Of a stretch of 7,809 nt of DNA, positions 1-6,357 are shown in pieces. The DNA is taken from the NCBI GenBank assembly GCA_050015355.1, contig JBEKBO010000164.1:1-7809 (forward strand). The letters are read 5' to 3'. The notes under the pieces are model-generated. The model was not told the origin of the DNA and ran no database searches. It saw nothing but the letters and a program-made list of their open reading frames with translations. Origin of the DNA: CAWBRT01 sp050015355 (GTDB lineage: Bacteria > Acidobacteriota > Terriglobia > Terriglobales > Acidobacteriaceae). Position numbers and translations under genes: made by a program. The stretch's first letter is position 1, and each line of letters starts with the position of its first letter.

Positions 1-225
1 CCCGTCGAGAAAGTTGAATCTGAAGTGATCTGCGTCCACGCATGACATAGCTATAGACTCCAATCCATTTCTTGCCAAGTGCCTATCTAGCTTACCTATC
101 TATGCGGTCACAGTACTAGTGGGATTCCCCATAACGACACCCCATCGGTGCTGGAGCTGATGGAGAGTTGCTCATGTGAAAGAAGCATCCGATTGTTAAG
201 AATCAATCAGAGATCGGTCGCAGGG
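1..225. other. Left-edge non-coding stretch
   Basis: No reading frame, tRNA or rRNA could be recognised here. The plus-strand frames are interrupted by stops early. The only structure seen is a weak inverted repeat at about 191-208 (arms GATTG and CAATC around 8 bases), just past the stop of the small minus-strand gene ending at 226. It is too short and lacks a clear T-run, so I do not call it a terminator. Confidence 0.4.
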
Positions 226-423
226 CTAGATATGCCTGACGTTCAGCGTATGCAACATGGAACCAGCATTGGCAACGCGACCTTGGGCAAGATCACGCTG
301 AATCTGGCTAAACTCGCTTAATGAAACCAACCTAAGCGGCTCAGCCAATTCAGTGATGGTTGGGGTGACTGGGCCAAACGGCTCCGGTTTGCCCCAATTA
401 GGATTGCCGCGTCTCTTTGCCAT
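226..423 (-). CDS. Small hypothetical protein with RGNPNWGK N-terminus
   Basis: A 65-residue protein that starts with ATG and ends with TAG. Its N-terminus (M-A-K-R-R-G-N-P-N-W-G-K-P-E-P) is basic and Pro/Trp-rich, then comes a Pro-Thr hinge and a helix-prone stretch at about residues 23-50. From memory, many short proteins of unknown function, particularly in Acidobacteriota, begin with R-G-N-P-x-W-G-K. That resemblance covers only the first 20 or so residues, and the rest looks diverged or may be shifted out of frame. No signal peptide or membrane segment is seen. A GGAG lies 11-14 nt upstream of the ATG, rather far away. It stands alone, 135 bases downstream of the Crp-type gene. No function is assigned. 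It could be a truncated copy. Confidence 0.45.
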   Translation of the reverse strand: MAKRRGNPNWGKPEPFGPVTPTITELAEPLRLVSLSEFSQIQRDLAQGRVANAGSMLHTLNVRHI

Positions 424-558
424 AAACTCAGTTCTCCGCGATAAGATCGATCAAAAGTGAATTTTCTGGGGGGTTATTTACCGAAGCTCGATCAGCCGCA
501 CGATAAGCGCCGAGTTTCTTTCTTAGCGTTGTGAAGGACTGTTCTTATGTCGCAGCCA

Positions 559-1338
559 CTAGTCATGAAGCACGACGCTGACAAGCGAGCTGTGGACGTG
601 CATGCCGCCGCCGTTGTAGTCAATGAAGCCCAAGTCCCTGAACCGATTCATAAAGAAACTCACTCGCGAGCGCGTTGTGCCGATCATTTCGGCAAGGGTT
701 TCCTGGCTCATTTTTGCGATGAGCGGTATCGGCTTGGATTCCTGGCCAAAGTTGGCCAACAGCAGTAGAAGCCGAGCGAGGCGTTTTTCGCTGGAGTTGA
801 AGAGGTGATCCACCAAGTCCGCTTCCATGCGAATGTTCCGGAAAAGCAGGTAGGCGAGAAAGCGTTCGGCAAATTCCGGTTCCTTATGGAGCAAGCCTAC
901 CATTACCCGCTTCTCCACCCGAACAATGGTACTCCGTTCGACTGTGCTAGCGGTGGCCATGCGAAGCGGTTGGCCCGCCAGACAGCCCTCTCCAAAGAAG
1001 CTAGCTTCCGGCAGGATGGCAACGACGGCTTCTTTGCCACGCTTGGATACAACCGTGAGCTTCACCTTGCCGCTCTGGACGTAGTACACCGCATCCGCCG
1101 CGTCCCCTTGCGAAAAGACGGATTCATCCTCTTGGTATTCCTGTTCGCTTTTTCCAGTGGAGAGTTTTAAGAGGAAAGCGCGGGGATCGAATGCGGCAGT
1201 CCGTTCAGGTGACGCGCCAATCTCTGCCGGACTGAGCGTAGTTTCAAAAGCTGTACCCAGGCTCAAAGGCGCACGCTTACCTGGAATCTTCCGCTCTTTC
1301 TTCTCCATCACGACGGTACGTTTGACGGGCATAAACAC
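559..1338 (-). CDS. Crp/Fnr-family transcriptional regulator
   Basis: A 259-residue DNA-binding regulator with a usual-length core plus about 50 extra N-terminal residues. Residues about 65-145 form the cyclic-nucleotide-binding beta-roll: F-S-Q-G-D near 75-79, Y-V-Q-S-G-K-V-K near 86-93 and F-F-G-E-G-C-L at 114-120. A long dimerisation helix spans about 155-190 and contains N-S-S-E-K-R-L-A-R. The winged helix-turn-helix is at about 210-245 (S-Q-E-T-L-A-E-M-I-G-T-T-R-S-R-V). The only cysteine seen is C119, so an FNR-type iron-sulfur cluster is unlikely. The ligand cannot be told. Start choice is open: GTG at 1338 has GGAG 5 nt before it, and ATG at 1332 has AGGGG 5 nt before it. The gene lies 132 bases downstream of the response regulator on the same strand, beyond a 20-bp dyad, so it may be a separate unit. 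Confidence 0.93.
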   Translation of the reverse strand: MFMPVKRTVVMEKKERKIPGKRAPLSLGTAFETTLSPAEIGASPERTAAFDPRAFLLKLSTGKSEQEYQEDESVFSQGDAADAVYYVQSGKVKLTVVSKRGKEAVVAILPEASFFGEGCLAGQPLRMATASTVERSTIVRVEKRVMVGLLHKEPEFAERFLAYLLFRNIRMEADLVDHLFNSSEKRLARLLLLLANFGQESKPIPLIAKMSQETLAEMIGTTRSRVSFFMNRFRDLGFIDYNGGGMHVHSSLVSVVLHD

Positions 1339-1406
1339 CCCTGCTCCAGTATGCAGCTAATCACATAGGCGGAAGTATCGGGGGTGCTGCTAAAAATGGA
1401 GTGTTA

Positions 1407-1426
1407 TGTCGGGGAAATCCCCGACA
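1407..1426. promoter_or_regulatory. 20-bp dyad, possible operator
   Basis: A nearly perfect palindrome with 9-bp arms TGTCGGGGA and TCCCCGACA around a 2-bp AA centre. It lies 44 bases beyond the response-regulator stop and about 70 bases upstream of the Crp-type gene. The two-base centre and complete symmetry fit a homodimeric DNA-binding site better than an RNA hairpin. A run of five T follows on the minus strand only after about 11 bases, too far for a standard terminator. The spacing of its TGTC/GACA ends is wider than the Crp consensus TGTGA-N6-TCACA. Candidate binders are the LuxR-type response regulator or the Crp-type protein. This is inference. Confidence 0.5.
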
Positions 1427-1450
1427 AGATGGGCGCAGATAGACTCCCCT

Positions 1451-1470
1451 ACCGAGCCGAGAGGCCCGGT
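1451..1470 (-). terminator. Stem-loop directly after the response regulator stop
   Basis: On the minus strand the 20 bases straight after the TGA read ACCGGGCC, TCTC, GGCTCGGT. They can fold as an 8-bp stem with one G-U pair and a 4-nt loop. No T-run follows. It could be a factor-dependent terminator, a 3'-end stabiliser of the kai operon mRNA, or chance. Confidence 0.35.
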
Positions 1471-2154
1471 TCAACTCTCCAGCGACTCTGCGGCCAATAG
1501 GCCCATTCGGATCGCATACCGAACCACCTCACTGCGCGTCCGAAGCCCGAGCTTGTCAGCGATACGAGCACGATATGTTTCCACAGTTTTCACGCTCACA
1601 AGAATCCGTTCGGCGATTTGTTGACTGCTGTGTCCCTGCGCCACAAGTTTGAGCACCTGCTGCTCGCGGTCGCTGAGGATGTTTACCGGCAGCATGGAAC
1701 CAGCTTTTGCGCCTCTCTTCGCAAGCACGTCCTGGACAAGAACGTTGGCCAGACTCGGGTCCACGAATGTCCCTCCGCGATGCACCGCTCGGATGGCTGT
1801 AAGCAGCTCCGCATCCACAGTCCGTTTCAACACGTAGCCAGAGGCGCCGGCGGCCAATACCGATCGCAAATAGGCAGAGTCATCGTGCATCGTGAGGATG
1901 AGCACACGGGTCTTGCGGCAGGTTCGCGCCATCTCCTGAAGCGCCCTCATGCCCCCGGCCCCAGGCATGGTGAGGTCCAGCAATGCCACATCCGGCTTTG
2001 TTTCCCGTGCCGCTTGAACGGCCGTTTCTCCATCGGGAGCTTCTGAGACAACTTCCATATCGGCCTGGGCGTTGACCAGCATTTTTAGCCCTGCGCGGAG
2101 AATTGCGTGATCATCCGCGATCATGACCCTGATCTTGTGCGTTCGCGCCGGCAT
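1471..2154 (-). CDS. NarL/FixJ-type response regulator
   Basis: A 227-residue two-component response regulator, the usual length for this family. The receiver domain is at about 8-122: acidic pocket D14-D15, phospho-acceptor D60 in A-L-L-D-L-T-M-P, T88 in L-I-L-T-M-H, and K110 in G-Y-V-L-K. A LuxR-type helix-turn-helix is at about 157-218 (L-S-D-R-E-Q-Q-V-L-K-L-V-A-Q-G, then S-V-K-T-V-E-T-Y-R). Phosphorylation is expected to promote dimerisation and DNA binding. The ATG is only 2 bases past the stop of the kinase gene, so translation is probably coupled. A weak GGGCGAG lies about 9 nt upstream. As the last gene of the kaiC-kaiB-kinase operon it is the likely transcriptional output. Its targets are unknown, and the dyad at 1407-1426 is one candidate. 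Confidence 0.96.
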   Translation of the reverse strand: MPARTHKIRVMIADDHAILRAGLKMLVNAQADMEVVSEAPDGETAVQAARETKPDVALLDLTMPGAGGMRALQEMARTCRKTRVLILTMHDDSAYLRSVLAAGASGYVLKRTVDAELLTAIRAVHRGGTFVDPSLANVLVQDVLAKRGAKAGSMLPVNILSDREQQVLKLVAQGHSSQQIAERILVSVKTVETYRARIADKLGLRTRSEVVRYAIRMGLLAAESLES

Positions 2155-2156
2155 TT

Positions 2157-3476
2157 TTAAATACTCGCCCGCCCCACCAAGGGCTGAAGGTCCTGGTTGT
2201 GAAGTGCAATTTGAACTAGAATTTTAGCCCCCTTGCCCGAGGACGTGAAACTGACCGTTCCGCCCAACATGGCTGCTCTTTCTCGCATGCTCTGAATCCC
2301 CAGGCGATGAGAGGAGGCAGCCACCGCATCAGCGTCAAAGCCACATCCGTCATCGATTACTGCTATCTCCAGGGCCGTGGCCGAACGCGCGAATATAATG
2401 CTGACCTGCTTGGCGCCCGAATGTCTTGCGACGTTGGTCAGAGCCTCCTGGAGAATGCGATACAACCCGATCTGGACCGCCAACGGCAAGCTGATGGAGT
2501 CCAGTTCACCCAGTGTGAGATCCACAGCTATCTTGTGGGTCGCTGCAAACTCGTCAACGTATCGGCTCAGTGCGACACCCAGGCCATGGTCGTCCAGCAC
2601 CGTTGGGTGAAGCCCGCGGGCTAGCCGTCCGACCTCGTTGATCGCCCGGGCAGTGATTGCCCGCAGCCGATCCCCTTGGGCCTTAGCATCTGCCAGATTC
2701 TGGGAGTGTTCCAGAGTACGCAGGCCGACCAAGAGAGACGTGAGCAACTGGCCGGCTTCGTCATGCAATTCGCGCGCAACCCGGCGCCTTTCCTCCTCTT
2801 GTGCCGAAAGCACGCGTTCCAGGAGAAGCCGGCGTATCGCTTCGGCTTGTTTGATTTCTTCAACCTGCTTGCGTTTTTGCTCGCTCAGATCGGTTATCAC
2901 CATGCCTAGAGCAAGGCCCTCGTATCCTCGAAACCTGTTCAGGGACAAATAGACCGGGACCAGACTCCCATCGCCGGAACGCAGGTTGAATTCACCTTTT
3001 GCAATCCCCTTCTGAGCCTCTGCCAGGAAAACTTCAAATCTGTCTCGCTCTGTTTCCGCAATCAGGGACTGAACCGCAATTCCGATAACTTTTCCTGGTG
3101 GCCTGCAAATCAGTTTTGCAAACTTGCGATTGCAGTAGAGCACAGCGCCATTCCGGGACAGAGTCGCCGCGCCTTCGCTCATGGCCTCCACCAGCATGCG
3201 ATAAGCTGGTTCTCCACCGGCCAGAGTAACCACCTGCGGTCCGCGACGGCCGGAAACCATCAAAGCATCCACTTCGCCGGACCGTATGGCGTCCAGGGTT
3301 TCCTCCGCAGTTTTCAGCCGAGCGAGGAGCTTTTTTTGCCGATCCGGCGGCGTGGATGACGGCAGTTTCCGCGGAGATGGTCTGAGGCTTCCGCGAGTTC
3401 CTTTGGGCCCACCAACTTTGCCAGTCAGCCCTCCTTTGAGGACTCGGCCATCGGAACGCGCTCGCTTGTTAGACAT
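2157..3476 (-). CDS. PAS domain sensor histidine kinase (HisKA_3 type)
   Basis: A 439-residue cytoplasmic histidine kinase without visible membrane segments. Residues 1-45 are basic, rich in Gly, Pro and Ser, and probably disordered. A short helix at about 50-75 carries the A-I-R-S-G-E-V-D-A-L motif, which I recall next to PAS domains in related kinases. A PAS domain covers about 90-200 (Y-C-N-R-K-F-A-K-L near 114-122). A coiled-coil linker at about 200-230 leads to HisKA_3, with phospho-acceptor H238 in A-R-E-L-H-D-E-A-G-Q. The HATPase domain has its N-box at 342-352 (N348), D-D-G-C-G-F-D at 375-381 and G-I-Q-S-M-R-E-R at 393-400. It begins 20 bases after kaiB, with AAGGA about 12 nt before the ATG. 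Its partner is almost certainly the adjacent response regulator. Unlike cyanobacterial SasA it has no KaiB-like domain, so any coupling to KaiC must be direct or through PAS. Confidence 0.96.
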   Translation of the reverse strand: MSNKRARSDGRVLKGGLTGKVGGPKGTRGSLRPSPRKLPSSTPPDRQKKLLARLKTAEETLDAIRSGEVDALMVSGRRGPQVVTLAGGEPAYRMLVEAMSEGAATLSRNGAVLYCNRKFAKLICRPPGKVIGIAVQSLIAETERDRFEVFLAEAQKGIAKGEFNLRSGDGSLVPVYLSLNRFRGYEGLALGMVITDLSEQKRKQVEEIKQAEAIRRLLLERVLSAQEEERRRVARELHDEAGQLLTSLLVGLRTLEHSQNLADAKAQGDRLRAITARAINEVGRLARGLHPTVLDDHGLGVALSRYVDEFAATHKIAVDLTLGELDSISLPLAVQIGLYRILQEALTNVARHSGAKQVSIIFARSATALEIAVIDDGCGFDADAVAASSHRLGIQSMRERAAMLGGTVSFTSSGKGAKILVQIALHNQDLQPLVGRASI

Positions 3477-3496
3477 CTGCTATTGGAGTCCTTACT

Positions 3497-3823
3497 TCAG
3501 CGCACCGGTTGAAGATCCAACCCCACAATGACACTCTCTGTCTTGGAAAGATTGCCAATGATTTTCTTGACCGGCGGCGGGAGCCTTCTCACCAGGGTCG
3601 GAATGGCGATGATCTGATCGCCCTTGGCCAGTTGCGGTTTCTTCAGCAAGTCGATGACTTCGATACGGTACTTGCCCTGCAATTGGTCCTCGCAAATCTT
3701 TTTGAGGTTGGCGATCGCCGCAATCGAATTAGTGGTTTGGCCCGCTATGTAAAGCCGCAATCGCCAAAAGTCACTCCTGCTGCTCTTGGCAGGGCGGCGC
3801 TTCGTTGCTGAACTCTTCTTCAT
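3497..3823 (-). CDS. kaiB: Circadian clock protein KaiB
   Basis: A 108-residue KaiB homologue with the thioredoxin-like, fold-switching core. With the ATG at 3823 as start, the visible landmarks are L-R-L-Y-I-A-G-Q-T near 22-30, V-I-D-L-L-K-K-P-Q-L-A near 56-66, I-P-T-L-V-R-R-L-P-P-P-V-K-K-I-I-G near 74-90 and V-I-V-G-L-D-L near 98-104. The last includes the Gly and Asp whose mutation locks cyanobacterial KaiB in the switched fold. KaiB binds the CI ring of KaiC. The protein stops just after G-L-D-L, so the acidic C-terminal tail of cyanobacterial KaiB is missing. A GTG at 3883 in the same frame would add 20 residues and overlap kaiC by 23 bases. I prefer the ATG because family length fits and GAG lies 6 nt before it, but Shine-Dalgarno support is weak for both. 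Confidence 0.95.
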   Translation of the reverse strand: MKKSSATKRRPAKSSRSDFWRLRLYIAGQTTNSIAAIANLKKICEDQLQGKYRIEVIDLLKKPQLAKGDQIIAIPTLVRRLPPPVKKIIGNLSKTESVIVGLDLQPVR

Positions 3824-3860
3824 GTCGTGCTCGATGTCTGATCCGGATGGGTCAACCTTG

Positions 3861-5348
3861 CTACTCGGCTGCCGCGACTGCACTTGCGCCTGCGACGGTC
3901 GTGGCCAGCGTGTGATCCTTCAGCTCGATGCCCAATTCGATGCCGCGGCTACTCACGATTAGCTCACGAGCTTCGCGCGAATGTGCCATGCCGCGGGATT
4001 TCAGAACGTGAAGCTCGCGTCTCTGTCGTCCATTGGGTTTGCTGTCCCGCAACACAATCCAGGTGTCCATGAGGGAGGAGACGGCCGCCGCAGTTCTCTC
4101 CTGGGGGTCTCCTGCGAATGTCAGATTCGTAAACATCGATGTGATCTGTTCCACCTTTAGAAAATCGACCAGGCGCATGAGCATCGATTTAACGCCATAA
4201 ATGCCCGAGGCCGAAACCAGGTTCGTGATCGGGTCGATGATCACGACGCTGGGTCGAAGCTGGGCGACCATTTGGTGAATAACGGCCAAATGTCCTTCCA
4301 GGCCGACGCTGGTTGGCCGCATCGCGTGGAAGTGCAATAAGCGTTTTTTTACCCACCGCTCCAGGTCAATGCCAACCGAGCGCATGTTACGGAGAATCTG
4401 GCTGGGAGATTCTTCAAAAGCGAAATACAGGCAAGATTCGCCACGGGCGCAGGTGGCGCTGGCGAAGCTTGCCGCCAGGCTGGACTTCCCGGTTCCCGCC
4501 GTACCCGTCACCAGCACACTGCTTCCACGGAAGAACCCCTTACCTTCCATCATCTCGTCCAAAGCGACAATTCCCGTTGAAACGCGGTCCGTCGATGCTT
4601 TGTGGGCAAGTGCCAGTGAGGTGATCGGCACCACCGAGATGCCCTCGCGATCAATCAGGAACGGATACTCATCGGTGCCGTGGGAAGTGCCCCGGTACTT
4701 GACGATTCGCAGCCGCCGCGTGGAAATCTGTTCCGTTACCCGGTGGTCCAGCGCGATCACGCAGTCGGCGACGTATTCCTCCAGCCCGTGACGGGTCAGC
4801 GTGTGCTCTCCCGCTTCCCCGGTAACGACAGCGGTAAGCTTGTGGTCTTCCAGCCACTGGAACAGCCGGCGGAGTTCCGCTCGCAGCATCGTTGAGTCAG
4901 TTAGTCCGGAAAAAAGCGCCTCGATGCTGTCCAGGACAACGCGCTTTGCTTTGATCGCTTTGACCGCGTGGGCTAAACGGATGAACAGGCCATCGAGGTT
5001 GTATTCTCCCGTCTCGGCAATCTGGCTTCGCTCGACGGAAACGTGGTCCACCAACAGCTTCTTGCGTTTGGCAAGCTCACGCAAATCAAAACCCAGCGAT
5101 GCGACGTTGGCCGCCAGCTTCTCCTCGGTTTCTTCGAAGTCCATGCATACGCCAGGCTCGCCGTATCGAACAGCGCCGTGCACCAGGAATTCCATCGCGA
5201 GCAAGCTCTTGCCAGATCCTGCGCTGCCACACACCAGCGTGACACGCCCTTTCGGCAGGCCTCCGCCTGCGACTTCATCCAGTCCTTGAATTCCTGTCGG
5301 GGCCTTGGCGAGCGTGGGGCGAATGATTTTCGGTTTGGCGCGGGGCAT
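3861..5348 (-). CDS. kaiC: Circadian clock ATPase KaiC
   Basis: A 495-residue double-domain RecA-like ATPase. CI: Walker A G-S-A-G-S-G-K-S at 41-48, catalytic F-E-E at 71-73, Walker B V-V-L-D-S-I-E at 137-143, K-Y-R-G-T-S-H-G at 217-224. CII: Walker A G-T-A-G-T-G-K-S at 282-289, F-E-E at 311-313, Walker B V-V-I-I-D at 368-372. Cyanobacterial KaiC forms a hexamer, hydrolyses ATP in CI, and autophosphorylates and dephosphorylates in CII. The phosphosite region aligns as A-V-S-S-L-M-D-T, placing S424 and S425 at the S431/T432 positions, and T419 at T426. The C-terminus ends about 24 residues after G-I-E-L-G-I-E-L without a recognisable KaiA-binding tail, and no kaiA is in the window. ATG is preceded by AGGAG at 7 nt. 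It is the first gene of the operon. A KaiC-like protein working outside a clock is the alternative role. Confidence 0.97.
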   Translation of the reverse strand: MPRAKPKIIRPTLAKAPTGIQGLDEVAGGGLPKGRVTLVCGSAGSGKSLLAMEFLVHGAVRYGEPGVCMDFEETEEKLAANVASLGFDLRELAKRKKLLVDHVSVERSQIAETGEYNLDGLFIRLAHAVKAIKAKRVVLDSIEALFSGLTDSTMLRAELRRLFQWLEDHKLTAVVTGEAGEHTLTRHGLEEYVADCVIALDHRVTEQISTRRLRIVKYRGTSHGTDEYPFLIDREGISVVPITSLALAHKASTDRVSTGIVALDEMMEGKGFFRGSSVLVTGTAGTGKSSLAASFASATCARGESCLYFAFEESPSQILRNMRSVGIDLERWVKKRLLHFHAMRPTSVGLEGHLAVIHQMVAQLRPSVVIIDPITNLVSASGIYGVKSMLMRLVDFLKVEQITSMFTNLTFAGDPQERTAAAVSSLMDTWIVLRDSKPNGRQRRELHVLKSRGMAHSREARELIVSSRGIELGIELKDHTLATTVAGASAVAAAE

Positions 5349-5355
5349 AGCAACA

Positions 5356-5360
5356 CTCCT
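5356..5360 (-). promoter_or_regulatory. kaiC ribosome binding site
   Basis: AGGAG on the minus strand, 7 nt before the kaiC ATG. It is the best Shine-Dalgarno sequence in the operon and fixes the kaiC start at 5348. Confidence 0.75.
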
Positions 5361-5409
5361 GAAACCAAATCTCCCTTGGGTCAGGTGCCGAACATTGGAT
5401 CAAGTGTCT

Positions 5410-5418
5410 TTTATACCA
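5410..5418 (-). promoter_or_regulatory. Candidate extended -10 promoter for the kai operon
   Basis: The minus strand reads TGGTATAAA, an extended -10 element (TGn plus TATAAA, five of six matches to TATAAT). No convincing -35 hexamer lies 16-18 bases upstream, which is acceptable for extended -10 promoters. Transcription would start near 5403, giving a leader of about 55 bases before kaiC. Promoter rules outside well-studied phyla are uncertain, so this is a suggestion. Confidence 0.3.
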
Positions 5419-5690
5419 TGTACAGGTTCCGATGCGCAGGAGCGGGGCACAAGTAGTACATAGTTTCGGAACTGCTTGAGATCGCCAAGCATTCGCGCCC
5501 AACGGCTGATCTGGCGCATCTTCACTTTTGCGAAAAGGGCAGATTCTCGGCGATAACTTTTGATTTTGCGAAGGTTGTCAGGGCAAGGATGGGCGAGAGT
5601 GCCTGCCTACATTTTCGATAGGGCACAGCCAGAGCGTCCCGATTGGCAGCGGCGAAACTTCGCGTGGCGACGTCACCGAAACTACACGAG

Positions 5691-5894
5691 CTATGCCAGG
5701 CGAACTCCCATTGCGTGTGCGCGGATCGGGTCAAACTTATCGAACACCTCTTCCGTCACCTCCGCCGCTGGCTTTTGCTCCAACTCCTCCAACTCATAAG
5801 TGGTGGTGATCTCAATTGGAAGACCGTACATCCGGTAGAACTTCAGCAATTGGTTTGGAGTAGCCTTCAAGGTGTTCTCCTCCACTCCGCACAT
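5691..5894 (-). CDS. Short acidic hypothetical protein, possibly a 5'-truncated fragment
   Basis: A 67-residue frame from ATG to TAG. It is Glu-rich and helix-prone, with a basic N-terminal half (T-P-N-Q-L-L-K-F-Y-R-M-Y-G) and an acidic C-terminal half (Y-E-L-E-E-L-E-Q, E-V-T-E-E-V-F-D-K-F-D). The composition looks more like a real protein than the neighbouring frames, but I do not recognise a family. GGGAG abuts the ATG with no spacer, so this start is doubtful. The frame stays open 19 codons further upstream, to a TGA at 5952-5954 inside one copy of the 45-bp repeat. It may therefore be the 3' remainder of a longer gene cut by that repeat. No signal peptide or membrane segment is seen. Confidence 0.35.
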   Translation of the reverse strand: MCGVEENTLKATPNQLLKFYRMYGLPIEITTTYELEELEQKPAAEVTEEVFDKFDPIRAHAMGVRLA

Positions 5895-5925
5895 CTCCCG
5901 CGCAGAATCTTGGCGATTGTTATTA

Positions 5926-5970
5926 TCGAAGTGCAGAACGGCAAAAACTGGTCAATAGTGAACATTGAGG
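5926..5970 (+). repeat. 45-bp imperfect direct repeat, copy 1
   Basis: Matches 6163-6207 at 37 of 45 positions by hand alignment without gaps. Shared blocks are TCGAAGTGCAG, AAAAACTGGTCAA and TGAACA. The copies lie 237 bp apart in the same orientation. Confidence 0.8.
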
Positions 5971-6162
5971 CTTGGAATGTATCTAGCCCTCCCCCCAAAA
6001 CGTAAAATTGACCAAACTTTGATGCTTTGGAGCCAAGACGTTCCTCACAGTGCAAGTGAAGAAGCCGAGCTTCACCATCGGTCGGTTGAGCTGAAAACAA
6101 AACCCCAAGCCGGGACTCAGGGTTTTGCGGGGGTAGAAAACGAAAACAAGTTGCAGCTATTG

Positions 6163-6207
6163 TCGAAGTGCAGGATCGAAAAAACTGGTCAAAATTGAAC
6201 ACTGGGG
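6163..6207 (+). repeat. 45-bp imperfect direct repeat, copy 2
   Basis: Partner of the repeat at 5926-5970. If extended two bases left it begins TGTCGAAGTGCAG, a TG-start outline seen at many insertion sequence ends. A related TTGACCA (TGGTCAA inverted) lies between the two copies at 6008-6014. Several copies of a short motif near an end are typical of IS21-family elements, but no istA or istB gene is visible, so the family is not assigned. Confidence 0.8.
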
Positions 6208-6343
6208 ACCAAACTTCCCAAATCGGGAATACGGCCGTAAGGGGCTGGAATGGCCGCGCTGCCTCACCGGAGTACGTCACGGAGGTATCAGATCTGGCGA
6301 TGGTTGAGATTTGAGTTCGTAGCGGTTAGGAGTGGCTGGTAAT

Positions 6344-6357
6344 CATCGCCGGCGATG
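6344..6357. repeat. Perfect 14-bp palindrome
   Basis: CATCGCC followed by GGCGATG, with no spacer. It lies about 90 bases downstream of the stop of the membrane-anchored protein gene. There is no T-run on either side, so it is not a typical intrinsic terminator. A protein-binding site or chance are both possible. Confidence 0.5.

Larger units (their letters stand above)
5349..5690. other. Intergenic region upstream of kaiC
   Basis: About 340 bases without a supportable gene. The kaiC-proximal part holds the ribosome binding site and candidate promoter described separately. The word TTTTGCGAA occurs twice, at 5526-5534 and 5564-5572. The first copy sits within CTTTTGCGAAAAG, a small inverted repeat. 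No RNA gene is recognised. Short frames here have no protein-like character. Confidence 0.4.

Noticed and set aside
805..1170. 121-codon plus-strand frame
   Set aside because: It is antisense to the nucleotide-binding domain of the Crp-type regulator, with no recognisable family.
1407..1426. The dyad as an intrinsic terminator of the kai operon
   Set aside because: The stem would leave almost no loop and the nearest T-run is about 11 bases beyond it, so an operator is the better reading.
1618..2046. 142-codon plus-strand frame
   Set aside because: It lies entirely opposite the response regulator receiver domain, whose motifs are unmistakable, and has no protein-like features of its own.
2157..3476. 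Histidine kinase as a SasA orthologue
   Set aside because: SasA has an N-terminal KaiB-like domain and a HisKA domain. This protein has PAS and HisKA_3, so only an analogous role is possible.
4801..5456. Long plus-strand frames of 137 and 162 codons opposite kaiC
   Set aside because: They are antisense to the highly conserved CI domain of KaiC, are Ser/Arg-rich and resemble no family, so they are coding-strand shadows.
5867..6280. 137-codon minus-strand frame with an internal repeat (DQFF-CTS and DQFL-CTS)
   Set aside because: The protein-level repeat only reflects the 237-bp DNA spacing being a multiple of three. It starts with GTG, lacks a ribosome binding site and overlaps the acidic frame.
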